Shown here: positions 49,021 through 62,400 of the stretch, one piece after another | Layout of the letters: each line of letters opens with the position of its first letter | How positions within the stretch are numbered: the stretch's first letter is position 1 | Origin: Dasypus novemcinctus | Taxonomy: Eukaryota > Chordata > Mammalia > Cingulata > Dasypodidae | Direction: 5' to 3' | Length of the DNA stretch: 64,000 nt | Assembly (NCBI RefSeq): GCF_030445035.2 | Contig: NC_080694.1 | Span: forward strand, 70,881,147-70,945,146 | The notes under the pieces: generated by a model | Database searches by the model: none | What the model was told of the DNA's origin: nothing | What the model saw: the letters and a program-made list of their open reading frames with translations, nothing else | Made by a program: the position numbers and the translations under genes

Positions 49021-52000
49021 TTCATAACATTGCTATTATAACATTATATGAATACTGTATTGCAACCCAAACATTCAGTTTAAACACATAAATTTTACAA
49101 TTACATACTGCTTCACTATGACAGTGAACATATTACATTCTACAAAATCTACTTTACAGAAATTTTAAAATTCTAAATATCAAAAGATACAGCTAAAGAA
49201 ACAGGTACGAATTTGGCAGCTAGTAATTTTGATAGGGAAGTTGCTACTTGCATGACTTTAAGTATTTGAATTTGAAAATATCGAGTTTAGAGTAATCATA
49301 GTGCCTTGTGTTTATGTGAAAAATATAACACTGAGTGTTGAAGAAGCATGTTCAAAAATATTTAATTTATTTCAAAATTTCAAACAAATTATGTTGGTTT
49401 CTACATATTCCTAAAATTTCAGTCATTCGGCTTAAGTACATTACTAAAGTAATATATTAATTTTTGTAATACAGTGGTGTTTCATACTGCTGACATTTAC
49501 AAACTCTAGATTTTGGAAAGAAATATATGATGTTCACAATGTTCAGAAAAGTAAGCAAAAGGTCAAGAAAATTTCCCAATTCTTTTGAGATGGTTTTATG
49601 TCACCTTCGTAAGCATTCATTCTGCAAAATACCTAATTCTGAACATGATTTCATTACAAATAATAAAGTCTTTTTTCTCAGGCACCTCAGAAGTATGCAA
49701 AAGGATTTAGTTTGAAGATGACTCTTGGAATGTATATAATCTGATATTTCAATAGACTTAAGAAATCCAGGGTTTAACAAGGGCCAGATTTTATTTGAAT
49801 TACTCAGAAGAGAAAGTAACTGTCTTCTGAAAGAGGTGAATTCAGTCATTGCCAATAAAAAAGTATCCATTGTATTCATCTAATAGAAAGAGAAAAATAT
49901 ATAATCCCCCCCCTTAGAATAATATATATGTATATACGACTGAAATTTCCATTCTTCTTAGTCAAATCACAAAATCTGGAAACTGGCATGAAACCTTGTA
50001 ATTCCCATGTTAAAATGTTGAAGCTATGACAAAAATGTGAAAACTGCTTTCATATGAAGTTGTCAGAAAGAGAAAAGACAAAAAGCTTTCTTGCATATGT
50101 ATAAATTAAATGTGATCATCTCCTAAAGGTTTTCAAAATTATAATTATTATCTTGCAGTTAAAAACTTTAATTCTTAATTTCCAAATTTCTATACACAAA
50201 CCTCTGATTTGACCAGACAAAAAAGTCAGAACAGATTTCTCCATTTGATTGTTTTCCTCAGAGTGTCTTCATTCACACTTAAGGTATCACCAGATTCTTT
50301 TTCCTTTTTGGGAGCATTTCCCTTCATGTCATAAAAGACTCTTCTTCCTCTTCATCCTCCCCTGCATCTTTTTCCATACCGTGTTGCTGGGAACAACTAT
50401 TTTCTTTGTCTTTATCCTGAGGTGAAGATGATGCTTCCATTTCTTCTACTGTGTATTAGTCAGCCAAAAGGGGTGCTGATGCAAAGTACCAGAAATCTGC
50501 AAGCTTTTATAAAAGGTATTTATTTGGGATAGAAGCTTACTCTTACAAGGCCCTAAAGAGTCCAACTCAAGGTACCATAAGAGGCACTTTCTCACCCAAA
50601 GTCTGTTGCCATGTTTTGAGGCAAGAAGGCAGGTTATGTCTGCCAGTTTTCAGCCTTCCTCTCCCTTGGTCCCAGCTCCTTGGTCGCGGGTTCTTTCGAT
50701 CTCATTTGCAGTTTGGCATAAGGCTTGTCTCTAAGTGTTTCTCAGATGCTCTGTTCTCTTCAGTTGCAAACTATCCAGCTGATCTCTCTTCCCTGGGCCT
50801 CTCCAATGTCTCTCTTCCTCTGTGTTCTTCTCTGTGTGTCTACTTCTGTGTAAGAATCTGTTTTATCAGCTTAACAAGGGGGTGGGAACCGTGCATGCCC
50901 TAATGATGTGATTAAATCACAACCCTAATCTTGATATAATTAAGTATATGTAAAACCTTTGAATTTAAATCAATCAAATGGTATCATGCCTAGAAGAACA
51001 GATCAGGTTACAAACATAATTGATATCCATTTCAGAATTCATAAAAAAGATCAAAATGCCACATATTGTAACTTGAAAAATTTTACTGGCAGTTGTTTGA
51101 CCAACTGTTTTCCTTTATCTTCATGGTCAAATCTGGATCTTCTTACTTCATGTCCCTCAGTTTCCATGGTATCTCATGTGGATATTTGGTTTTTAGAGGG
51201 CTCACTGAGGAATTTTCTGATCCAGATGTCAGGGAGTCACTGTGATTTCTGTCCTCATTTTGCTGTGAGTTGGACTCTGCTGCCTGTGTTCTCAGGAAAA
51301 ACTTTTGTCTTGGAGGCTGACAAAGAAATCTTTCGTGGATTGAGTTGCCTGGGTGTTCCAGATCCATTTATTTTACACCTCTCATCGTGACTTGTTGAAT
51401 TTCCAGGAAACATACCATTCATTTTATTCGAACTCCTGGAATTGTATTTTCCTTAAGAAAGCTAAACACATCTGACAACCATCACATTTTTTTTTCTACT
51501 TCTCTGAGAAATTTGTCTGTTCCTCTATAGTTTCTCTTTGGATTTATTAGCAATTCACATAGTCACTGAACAGTAGAAGGGATACCATTAAATCCAGAGA
51601 AAATTTTCAGTATTCTTTCCATCATTTCATCAAAGGCAATATATTGAACATTAGGCTTAGAAGGAACTCTTGGTTCAGGAGCTGAAGTTCTGAAATCATC
51701 CATCACTTTCTCTAGTTGGAAAACAAAAAAATGCCTTTAAATTGGGACCACTGAATCATTGTTTCTTCAATCTTGGCTACACAACAGAGAAATTGATCCC
51801 AGACACGACAAACTTTATCCCCCCCTTTTCTTGAAATCCCAATGCCTGGCACATAGGGGTCTGACGAGATGCAGAGCCTGCCTGGGAGAGGGCTGCAGGC
51901 CATGTACCAATTTACAGAGGAGTTGAAAGAGGGGCTGGGGTGCCTCCAAAAGCTTCCCCAGCTCTCCTTTCCCAGTCTTGAGGCCAGTGGTGGTTACCAA

Positions 52001-52051
52001 GCCCTCACCAGGCCAAGGATGCAGCCTGCAAGGCTCCCCCCTACAGCATCT
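49021..52051 (-). pseudogene. PPP4R2: Processed pseudogene of PPP4R2, copy 2
   Basis: This is the duplicate of the retrocopy at 19,101-23,600. The minus strand has [20 protein letters not shown] near 51,740-51,800, matching the PPP4R2 N-terminal region, followed by [13 protein letters not shown]-like sequence. The 51,143-51,367 frame includes ESNSQQNEDRNHSDSLTSGS, matching the middle region. The acidic tail with FMT*REM-type remains lies near 50,300. It is dead, with multiple stops and shifts. About 350 bp of the C-terminal coding region and the adjoining 3' UTR present in copy 1 (20,297-20,650) is deleted at about 50,228, between short 'gtcag'-like matches. A solo LTR interrupts it; the LINE tail of copy 1 is absent, leaving an empty site near 51,411. 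Confidence 0.88.
50452..51063 (-). mobile_element. Solo LTR (ERVL/MaLR-like), copy 2
   Basis: It is orthologous to 20,875-21,509. It is bounded by TG/CA and a 5-bp target repeat (TACTG 50,447-50,451; TATTG 51,064-51,068). Confidence 0.72.
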
Positions 52052-52235
52052 GTAATAAGTTTTATAGTCATGAAATGTGACTCCTCCAACTTATGTTCCT
52101 TTACAAGTTGTTTTTTTTCTGTTGGGTGCCCCTTGTTCTCCTAAATAAATTTGTTAATTGGCTTTTCCATTTCTGCCAAGTAGGGTGTTGGAATTTTTTT
52201 GGGATTGCATTGATTATGTAAATTATTTTGAGCAG

Positions 52236-54102
52236 TGTGCTAATCAGCCAAAGGGTCGCTTTTGCAAAGTACCAGACATCGGTGGGCTTTTATAAAGGGT
52301 ATTTATACCCAAATAAATACGGGGTACAAGCCTACAGTTATCAGGCCTTGAAGAGTCCAACTTAAGGTACCATGAAGTACATTCTCACCCAAGTCTGTTG
52401 TCATGTGTTGAAGCAAGATGGTGGGTGATGTCTGAAGGTTCAGCCTTCCTCCTTCCTCTTAAAGCTCTGTAGTCCCAACTTCTTCTGATCTCAGCTGTAG
52501 GCTTACTTAAAACTTGTCACTCTCCCCCAGCTCATTTCCTTTCAGGGTCAGCTGCTCTGGTATCTTCACAAGGCCAGCTGTAGACTATTCCGGCAATTGG
52601 CTTGGCTCTTTCCCCAGGTTTCCAGTGACAAAACCTCAACTCTCCATGCTCTACTTCTCCTAGTGTTTACTGCCCTGTAAGAGCTTGTTTATTTTCCATC
52701 CAAGGGGGTGGACTCAGCCCTGCAAACCCTAATAACTTGGTCAAATAAAAACCCTGATCGATTTATTTTTTCAATTTTTTATTATCTTTTTTTAAAGATA
52801 CATAAATCACACAAAATGTTATATTAAATAATATAAGAGGTTTCCATATATCCCATTCCCCACACCCCCACTTCTCCTACATTGACAACTTCTTTCATTA
52901 GTGTGGTACATTCATTGCATTTATGAGTACATTTTGCAGCACTGCAACACAGCATGGATTACAGTTTATGAAGTAGTTTACATTCTCTCCTAGTCCATTC
53001 AGTGGGTTATGGCAGAATATATAATGTTCTGCATCTGTCCCTGAAATGTCATTGATGACAACTCCAAGTCCTAAAAAATGCCCCAATATCATACCTCTTT
53101 TTCCCTCTTCCTACCTTCAGCAACTCATGTGGCTTCTGTCTCCACATCAATGATATAATTTCTTCCATTGCTATGGTCACAATTGTTCTATAGTAGAATC
53201 CCAGTAAGTCAAATCTAATTCATATTTTATTCCTCTATCCTTAGGACCCTGGAATGGTGATGTCCTCTCCACCTCTATTTCAAGAGGGGTCTTAGATCCC
53301 ACATGACTGGTGGATGGAATTCTCCTGATTGCAGCTGTATACTCTCTCAGTTCCCTGGTGTGGTGGTTTACCTTCCTCACCTTCCTGTTATCTGACCTGG
53401 GTAAGTACAATGAACCAGAGAGTAGGTGTTGCAACTCTGCTGGGGCTCAGCACCCAGCTGGCACATGGACAGTCCAGATATTCAAGTCTCCTGAGCATAC
53501 ACCAACCCCAGCACCAACCACAGTTTCAATAACAGTGACAGAAGAGGCATGTGTAAGGAGGTCACATATGAGTCCAACTCAATCACACTCAGGAGCACAA
53601 ATTCCAAAGTAGGGCCTACTAGCACAGCACTGAAATCTAGAGTCATCTGTCTTGACTATAGTGTCTGGGGGTCTCCATAGCCTTCAGGAACACCACTACC
53701 TCATGCTGTACCTACTTTGGCCGTATCTGAGATCTGGCTGAGATGTTTGTAAGCACAACCCCTATGATGACCTCCTGACTCATTTTGAGATCACTTAGCC
53801 ATATAAACTCATTTGTCTTTACAATTTCCCCCTTTTATTCAAGGTCTTTTTCTAGTTGTATCACCACCTGGTGTTTGGTAGTAATGCATCACTGCTGGGG
53901 AGGCTCATTCCCCAGAGTCATGTCCCATGGTGGGTGGAAGGTAATGCTTTTACGTGCTGAGTTTAAAAACTCTAATTTTGATATAATAAAGTAAAAGAGA
54001 AACCTCTGAATGTATTACAATCATATGCACAGAGCAACTGACCAGTATACAAACACAAGCTATATTCTTTTTGAAAATCATAAATAATATCAAACTGCTA
54101 CA
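52236..54102 (-). mobile_element. Solo LTR, copy 2, split by a LINE tail
   Basis: The two halves, 52,236-52,758 and 53,977-54,102, together match 23,759-24,371. The terminal TG and CA are preserved in this copy. Confidence 0.72.
52759..53964 (-). mobile_element. L1/HAL1-type noncoding 3' tail, private to copy 2
   Basis: It is inserted into the solo LTR with a 12-bp target duplication (aaaaaccctgat 52,747-52,758; aaaaactctaat 53,965-53,976). Copy 1's LTR is uninterrupted near 24,247-24,260. It is noncoding, 1.2 kb, with its T-rich end at left. Confidence 0.87.
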
Positions 54103-55875
54103 GGTTGAATTGACATCTTAACAGTGTTAATTTTCCAATCCTTGTGCATGGAATGCCCTTGCATTTATTTAGATCTTGTTTAATTTCTTTTAGGAAATTT
54201 CGGTAGTTTTCCATATATAAATCCTTTACATAATTGGTTATATTTATTCCTAAATAGTTGCTTCTTTTAGTTGTTATTGTCAATGGAACTATTTTCTTGA
54301 TTTCCTCCTCTGATTGCTCATTACTAGTGATTAAAACAGTACTGATTTTTGCACTTTGATCTTGTATATCAACACTTTATTGAATCCATTTATTAACACT
54401 AGTAGCTTTGTTGTGTTTTTATGGTACTTCCTATACATAACATCATGTCATCTGCAAGTAGTGAAAATTTTACTTCTTCCTGTCTAATCTGTATACATTT
54501 TATTTATTTTTCTTGCGTAACTGGTAGCACAATGTGAAAACAGTGGTTTGACTGGGCATCTCTGTTTATTCCATTCTTAGAGGGAAAACTCTCAGTCTTT
54601 CATTATTGAGCCTGAAGTAAGCAGTTGGTTTTTCACATAAGCCCTTTATCATGTCAAGGAAGTTTCCTTCTATTTCTACTTTGGAAGTTTTTGTTTGTTT
54701 TAATCAATGAGAATGCTGAATTTTGTCAAATGACTTTACTGCTTCAATTGAGATGTTTATGTGATTTTTTCCCTTCATTTTGTTAATGTGATGCATTACA
54801 TTAATTGATTTTTAAATGTTGAACCACCCTTGAATAACTTGGATAAATCCCACATGATCATGGTATATAATTATTTTACTGTGTTTTTATTTGATTTGCA
54901 AGTATTTTTAAAATAATTTTTTGTATCTTTATCCATGAGAGATATTGGTCTGCAGTTTTCTTTTCTTTGAACCTTTTTATCTGGCTTTAGAATTAGGGTT
55001 ATATTGCCCTCATAGATTGAGCTAGATATCATTTCCATCCCTTCAAATTTTTGGAAGAGTTTGATCAGTATTGGTGCTAATTCATCTTGGAATGTTTGGG
55101 AGAATTCCCCTATGAAACTCTCTGGTTCTGGGCTTTGTTGAAAAGTGTTTGCTTATATAATTAATCCCATTACTGGTAATTGTATTGTTGAGTTCCTGTA
55201 TTTCTTGTAGAGTAAATGGAGGGTGATTGTGAATTTCTAAGAATTGTATATTTCATCTAGGTTGGCAACTTTATTGGCATACAGTTGTTCATGATATCCT
55301 TTTATGCTATTGCTTATTTTTGTGTGGTCACTATTAATGTCTCCTCCCATTTCTGATTTTAATTATTTGCATCTTTACTATTTGTCAATCTAGCTAAATG
55401 ATTATCAAATTTATTGATCTTTTCTAAGATCAATTTTAGGTTTCTGCATTGCTCTATATCAATGAATGAAATGTTCTGTTTTTCTTTATTTCACTTATTC
55501 TGCTCTATACATTTTTATTTCTTTTCTTATAATTGCTTTGGGATATGTTTGTTTGTTGTTGTTTTCTATTTCTCCATGTTAACTTAGGTCATTGATTTTA
55601 TCTCTTTCTTTTTTATTAATGTAAGGGTATAGGGCTAAAGATCCCCACCCCACCGCACCCTCAGCACAACCTGCATTGTATTATATTTTGTAATATAATA
55701 TAATATTATATTGATCAGGAAATATGACTTTTTCTTGGTCATTTGTATTCTCTGATAAGAATTAAAATGTCGAGTTGTATAATGAGGCTACAGTACTTTC
55801 AGGTTTCTCAATTACAATTTTAGTAACATTATTAAAGATTCTCAGTTTTTCACACTACTCCAGCCACTCTTTTCT

Positions 55876-58633
55876 TCTTTTTTTGTATTCATTTATTTTT
55901 TTAATTTTACATTAAAAAAATATGAGGTCCCCATATATCTCCCACTCCCCCTCTTCCCACTCCTCCCTCCATAAAAACAACCTCCTCCATCATAATGAGA
56001 CATTCATTGCATTTGGCGAATACATCTCTGAGCACTGCTGCACCTCATGGCCAATGTTCCACATCATAGTGCACTCTACCACAGTCCACCCAGTGGGCCA
56101 CGGGAGGACATACAATGTCTGCTAACTGTCCCTGCAGCACCACCCAGGACAACTCCAAGTCCCAAAAATGCCCCCACATCACATCTCTTCTTCCCACTCC
56201 AGACCCCCAGCAGCCACCATGGCCACTTTCTCCACACCAATGCCACATTTTCTTTGATTACTAATCACATTAGTTCATGAGTAGAATATCAGTAAGTCCA
56301 TTCCAATCCCCATACTCTATTCCTCCATCCTGTGCACCTTAGAATGGTTGTGTACACTCCACTTCTATATCAAGAGGGGGCTTAGATTCCACAAGGATGC
56401 TAGATGCAATTCTCCTGCTTTCAGTTGTAGGCACTCGTGGCTCCCTGTTGTGGTGGTTGACCTTCTTCACCTCCATGTGAGCTGAGTGGGGTAAGTCCAA
56501 TAAACCAGAGCATAGGAGTTGCAAGTCTGTTGAGGCTCTGGGCCTGGCTATCACATGCTCAGTCCAAAGATTCAGGTCCCCTGGATATACATTAAATCCC
56601 AGCACCAACTACAGTTCCAGTAAAAGTAAAAGGAGAGACTTGTGGACAAAGATCACATCTGAGTCCAGCTCCATCACACAGAAACACAAACTCCAAAGAA
56701 GGGCCAACTGATGTGGCACTAAATTCCATCTGCCATTACCATAGAACCTATGGGTCTCTGTAGCCCTCAGAAGAACCAATACCTGGGGTTGTATCTACTT
56801 TGTCTGTCTCTGGGACTCTGCTCACTTGTGCATAAGGGCAACCCCTCTGATAACCTCCCAGCTCTTCTTGGAGACTCAGCCATATAAACTCATTTGTCCT
56901 TTCCATTTCCCCATTTTATTCAGGTCAAAATGCATTTTTATCTCCTGGTATTATATGTAGACTGAGATATTCTGCTGGTCCAAGTTGATCTTTTTATTCA
57001 AGGTCATTTTCTAGTTACATCATCAACTGGTACTTGGTAGTAATCCCTCGGCACCAGGGAGGCTCATCCCCAGGAGTCATGTCCCATGCTGGGGGGAAGG
57101 CAATGCATTTACATGCTGAGTTTGGCTTCTAGACTTGCCACATTTTAGCAACACAAAAGCTCTCAGGAGGTAACTCTTAGGTACCCTGCAGCTCTAGGCT
57201 TTGTTCTTATTTCAGGTGCACAGGCTCACAAGCATAGTCATTAGTATCAAGGGCTTATTGTTGGACCTTCCTTCTTTTTTGGTCTTTGCTATTTCACTTG
57301 GGGGATTGTTGCTGTTCCTTTAGGGATTGTGATAGAGCTCCCCTGGCTAGAAACTCAACACTCCCTCAGTTGTTTTTAATTGTAACCACTATGAAAATAT
57401 CCAAACATTTTTATGTACCCTAGATATATACCCTGGAGCATTCCCTGCCAACCATGTGTCCCCTGTCAATAACATCCCACACCAGTATTCCTCCCCAGCC
57501 ATTGTTGAAACTCTCTGTGATCCAGAATTTCTTCAAAAGTGAAGCCCAATATATTGTCAGGTTCCATTAATAGTAAAATGGAATATAGTGATGAATTTAA
57601 AGGTTAGATATAGAATACATATTTATTAAGAAAAATTAAGGTAAAAATAAATTGGGGTATCAAAAATTTAAAAATGCAAAAGCTTTGTTTTTCATGTTTT
57701 GCCTTCCATCTCTGCAATAAGTGTTGCCCTGTATGCAAATTGGGAAGGCAAATACTTCCCTCTTTTCCTCAGTGTCTATGTACTTTCTTTTTCTTTTTTC
57801 CCCCAATTATTAGGCTTATCTTCACAAAAGTTTTAGATCACAGTAATTCATATATACAATATACAGTACTCCCACATATCCAACATAAAACCCTTTTGCC
57901 TTCCACAGCAATAATCTTTTTACATATTCATACTATATTTACTGAAACTGATGTACAGATATTGAGACAATAGCTTTCAAAAAAGGTAACATCTGTGTTT
58001 ACATTGTGGTTTATATTTTAGACTATACAATTTTCTAAAGTTTAGTTATCTTATGTTTTACATTGTGATTTACATTTTAGCCTATCAGCCCCTATATAAC
58101 ATGCCTTATATCCATCCTTGCATAATATTGTGGAACACTTCTATTGCCCACACAGTTACATGGGTTCCATCTATTCAATACCTCTTTCCCCCTCCTCTTG
58201 GGGCCCACAGTGACAGTCAATCTTCATTGCTTGAAGGGCCACATTCAGAGATACTTGCAACTGTGTTGAGGGCTTGAACTGCTCAACTGCCCTAATGCAC
58301 TGGGAGCCACCATTTCTCTCGAGAGATACAATTCCTTCTGTTTGAGAACATCAGTCCTCCCCATGATGTTGGTATACCTTCACTCTCATTATATAGGTCT
58401 CTGTCCGATAATATAACCCACTATGGCAAAATGAGCATTCACATACTTCCTAGGAGCCTTTCCTACATCGGATTACCCCCTTTAAGCATCTTAAATAGGT
58501 AACCTTCCTTATTATATTTTTTAAAAAGTTTTCTTAGCATTATACTCTCAACCACATACCTGACAATCTCCTATGTTTGTATGTTGCCCCACCCTCCCCC
58601 CAATTTCTTGGGCAATATTACCCATCCGCCCAT
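55876..58633 (-). mobile_element. Longest noncoding L1/HAL1-type tail (2.76 kb), private to copy 2
   Basis: An 11-bp perfect target duplication (cactcttttct) lies at 55,865-55,875 and 58,634-58,644. The empty site in copy 1 is near 26,070. The left 1.9 kb match the other tails; the right part (about 57,790-58,633) is a further noncoding module not seen elsewhere in the window. No ORF2 or ORF1 is recognised across the whole insertion. Confidence 0.85.
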
Positions 58634-58860
58634 CACTCTTTTCTGTCTTTCCCTTTCAACCTGTAAGACTCCCTTGAGTAATTCTTGGAGGGAGGTGTTT
58701 TACTCATGAAATCATTCAGTTGGTGTTTACTATGAAAATTATAAAATCCCCATCACTTTAGAAAGATAGTTTTGCTGAATAAAAAATTTTTGGCTGGTAG
58801 CATTTCTCCTTCAATATCTTAAATATGTCATACCGGTCCCTTTGACCCTTCATGATTTCT

Positions 58861-59244
58861 TTTTTTTTTTTTTTTTTTTAAAGATTTATTTATTTATTTA
58901 ATTTCCCCCCCTCCCCTGGTTGTCTGTTCTTGGTGTCTGTTTGCTGTGTCTTGTTTCTTTGTCTGCTTCTGTTGTCGTCAGTGGCACGGGAAGTGTGGGC
59001 GGCGCCATTCCTGGGCAGGCTGCTCTTTCTTTTCACGCTGGGCGGCTCTCCTTACGGGGCGCACTCCTTGCGTGTGGGGCTCCCCCACGCGGGGCACACC
59101 CTTGCGTGGCACGGCACTCCTTGCGTGCATCAGCGCTGCGCATGGCCAGCTCCACACGGGTCAAGGAGGCCCGGGGTTTGAACCGCAGACCTCCCATATG
59201 GTAGATGGACGCCCTAACCACTGGGCCAAAGTCCGTTTCCCCTC
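58861..59244 (-). mobile_element. DAS SINE, young-looking, private to copy 2
   Basis: A long poly(T) is followed by 'aaagatttatttatttattt', a CpG-rich body, and a reversed tRNA-like head with B box ('gggtttgaacc' near 59,173). A perfect 10-bp target duplication (catgatttct) lies at 58,851-58,860 and 59,245-59,254. Copy 1 lacks it at about 26,285-26,295. Confidence 0.93.
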
Positions 59245-59489
59245 CATGATTTCTAATGAGAAATCAGCACTTATTCTTGTTGGAGATCCCTTATATGTAA
59301 TGAATCACTTTCCTGTTGCCATTTTCATAAATCTTACTTTATCTTTGGCATTTGACATTCCTTATGTATCTCAAAGTATGCCTATTAATGTTTATTCTAT
59401 TTGGAGCAAGTTGTGATTCTTGAACATGCAAAATTATTTCTTTCAAAGAATTGGGAAATTTTTATCCATTATTGTCTGAACTATTCTTT

Positions 59490-62400
59490 CTGTCCCTTTT
59501 CCCTAACAAAACAATCATGCATATGTGTAGAATTCCTATACAACAACCTTTTACGAACACACCACACCATTGTGGAACACTTGTTGCAGACTATGGGTTA
59601 ATGTCACCAGACTATTACCACCAACTGTGGTCCATAGCATATATTTGGCATATTTTTCCACACACACCCTGTTATTAACACTGTACATCTTTGGCATTGA
59701 TGCTAGAATATTACAGTATTGCTGTTCAGTATAGTGCATAGGTTACATTAATTGTATTTTTCCCATGCTTCTCCACATTTCCACCCTGCAATACTGATGT
59801 GCATCCATTCTATTACACAGAAAGACCTCTTATATTTGTACTGTCAATCGCAATTTTCATCCACTTCTGGGTTCACTGTGTTATTCATTCCTAGATGATT
59901 CGCTAGCTTTCTTCTAATTGACATATATCCTTAGGCTATTCTTTTCAGCCACAGTCCCATTTCTAAACAAGCTGCTATTGATATACCTTGTAAGAAATTA
60001 AAAAATGAAAAAAAAAGTGGCTTCTTTCCATCTCCATACTTGCACAGTCAAGTTAATTAAAACTTCCGCATACATTAAGCATCAGTACTCCTCAAAAGCC
60101 CTCATCTTATCTCCTAGCAACCTATACTTTAGGTTGTAACTTCTTGCATTTATTTCATATTTAGTTCATATTTAGTGAGGCTTGCAATATTTTTTCTTTT
60201 GTGCTTGACTTCTTCACTTAGGATAATGTCTTCAAGATTCATCCATGTTGTCATATGTGTCCCAAATTCATTTCTTCTTACTGCAGCATAGTATTCCATT
60301 GCAATCACATACCACACTTTGTTTATCCATTCATTGTTTGATGGACATTAGCATTTTTTCTATTTTGGCAATTGTGAATAATGCCACTATGAACATCAGT
60401 GTGCTGATATGTGTATGTATCAATAGTTTTCTGTACTCCTAGATATAGTCTTAGTACAAGAATTCCTTGATCATATGGTAGTTCTATATTAGCTTCCTGA
60501 GGAACTTTCAAACTGTCTTGCACAGAGGTTGTACCATTTTACAATCCCACCAACAGTAAGTATTCTTATTTCTCCACATTCTGTCTTGCGATTATTGTTT
60601 CCTGTTTTTTTAAACAATGGTCCTTCTATGCACTGTGAAATGAGTATTCATTTTCATTTTGATTTGCATTTCCTTTATAGCTAGGGACATTAATTACTTT
60701 TGTGTGCTTTTAGCCTCTTTGGGGAAATGTCTATTTAATTCTTTGACCTATTTTTAAATTGGATTGCTTCTTCTTATATTGTTTACTTGACTTGTATGAT
60801 CTTTTTATGTAGAATGGAAATCAAACCCTTATTGAATATGTGGTTCCCTAATATTTTCTCCCATTTAGTGGGGTTCCTTTTCACCTTGTTAGCAAATTCC
60901 TTTGTATTGCAAAATGGTTAACATTTGAAGAGGTCCCTTTTGGCCATGTTTTCTTTTATTGCTCATGTTTTTGTTTTAAGGTTTAAGAATGCACCACCTA
61001 TCACCAGGTCTTAAAGATGTTTTCCTGCATTTTCTTGTAGGAAATTTATGGTTCTAGCTTTTATATTTAGTTCTTGATTAATTTTGAGTTATTTTCTGTA
61101 TGAGGTGTAAGATAGGGATTCTCTTTCTTTCTTCTGGCTTGACCATAGATCTGAGGGTCTGTTTCTTTTCCTTTCCTTCCATTTCCATTCCCTTCCCCTC
61201 TCTTCTCCTCCCCTCCCTTCCCTTCCCTTCCCCAAATTTTTAGTTTAGGTATATATTCATGTTTATTAAATTCATGCAAAAACATGCAGTTCAAAAACAG
61301 GCTATCTTAGGGTCAGAAGTCCTCATTCAATATAGACTTTTAAAAAATATTTTTTTTAATTTTAAGAAGATATTTAGATTGCTTGAATGTTACACAAAAT
61401 TATAAGGTTTCTCACATGCCCTCCTCAGGTCTGTTTCTACACCACCAGTTTGAATCCATTCTTCTATGTGTCTATATACCAGTACCACATTGTTTTTCAC
61501 CACTGTGGCTAGGTAATAGGATTTAAAGTCCAGAAGTGAGAGTCCTTCAAACTTGTTTTTCCTTTTTATGATATTTCTGGCTATTCAGGGCCCCCTTACC
61601 CTTCCAAATAAATTTATTAATTGTGTTTTCCATTTCTTTAAAAAGATGCTGGTGTAATTTTTAAAAAATCAAAATTGCATTGACTCTGTATATCAATTTG
61701 GGTAAAACTGATATCTTAATAATAATTAGTCTTCCAGTCCATGAGCATAGAATGTTCTTCCAATTATTTAGGTCTTTTGAAAACTCTTTTTTTGCAATTC
61801 ATTATAATTTTCTGAATACAAGTGTTTTATATTCTTGGTTAAGTTTATTCCAAAATATTTGATTCTTTTAGTCACTATTGTAAGTGGAACTTATTCCTGA
61901 TTTCCTCCTCATATTGTGCATTACTAGTGTGGAGAAATACCACTAATTTTTGCATATCTTGTATCCTGGCACTCTACTGAAATAGTTTATTAGCTTTCAC
62001 AGCTTTGTCATAGATTTTGGGAACTCCTATGTATAGAATCATATCATCTGTGAATAACAAAGGTTTTCCTTCTTCCTTTCCAATCTGAATGTCTTTTATT
62101 TCTTTTTCTTGCCTGAGTGTTCTGGCTAGAATGTCTAGCACTATACTAATCAACAGTTGTAACAGTGGACATCCATGTCTAGTTCCTGATCTCAATGGGA
62201 AAGCTTTCTGTCCTTTTCAATGGTATTTTTTATGGCCTTTATCATGTTTCAAAAGTTTCCTTCAATTCCTGTGTTTTATAGTATTTTTTATCAAGAAAGG
62301 ATTCTGTATTTTGCCAAATGCTTTTTCTGCCGCAAATCACTAAGATATGTGCTTTTTCTTCTTTGATTTATTAATGTGGTGTATTATGCTACTTTATTTC

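Larger units (their letters stand above)
46985..59485 (-). mobile_element. Antisense L1, copy 2, heavily interrupted
   Basis: It is the counterpart of 17,505-26,525. The L1 pieces are about 46,985-49,020, 52,052-52,235, 54,103-55,875 and 58,634-59,485. They are separated by the PPP4R2 retrocopy, a split solo LTR, a 2.76-kb LINE tail and two SINEs. The same insertions as in copy 1 (retrocopy and LTR) occupy the same sites, which shows they predate the duplication. Confidence 0.78.

Noticed and set aside
58920-59416. Overlapping GC-rich frames of 83-156 codons
   Set aside because: They lie in a DAS SINE and are explained by its high GC content.
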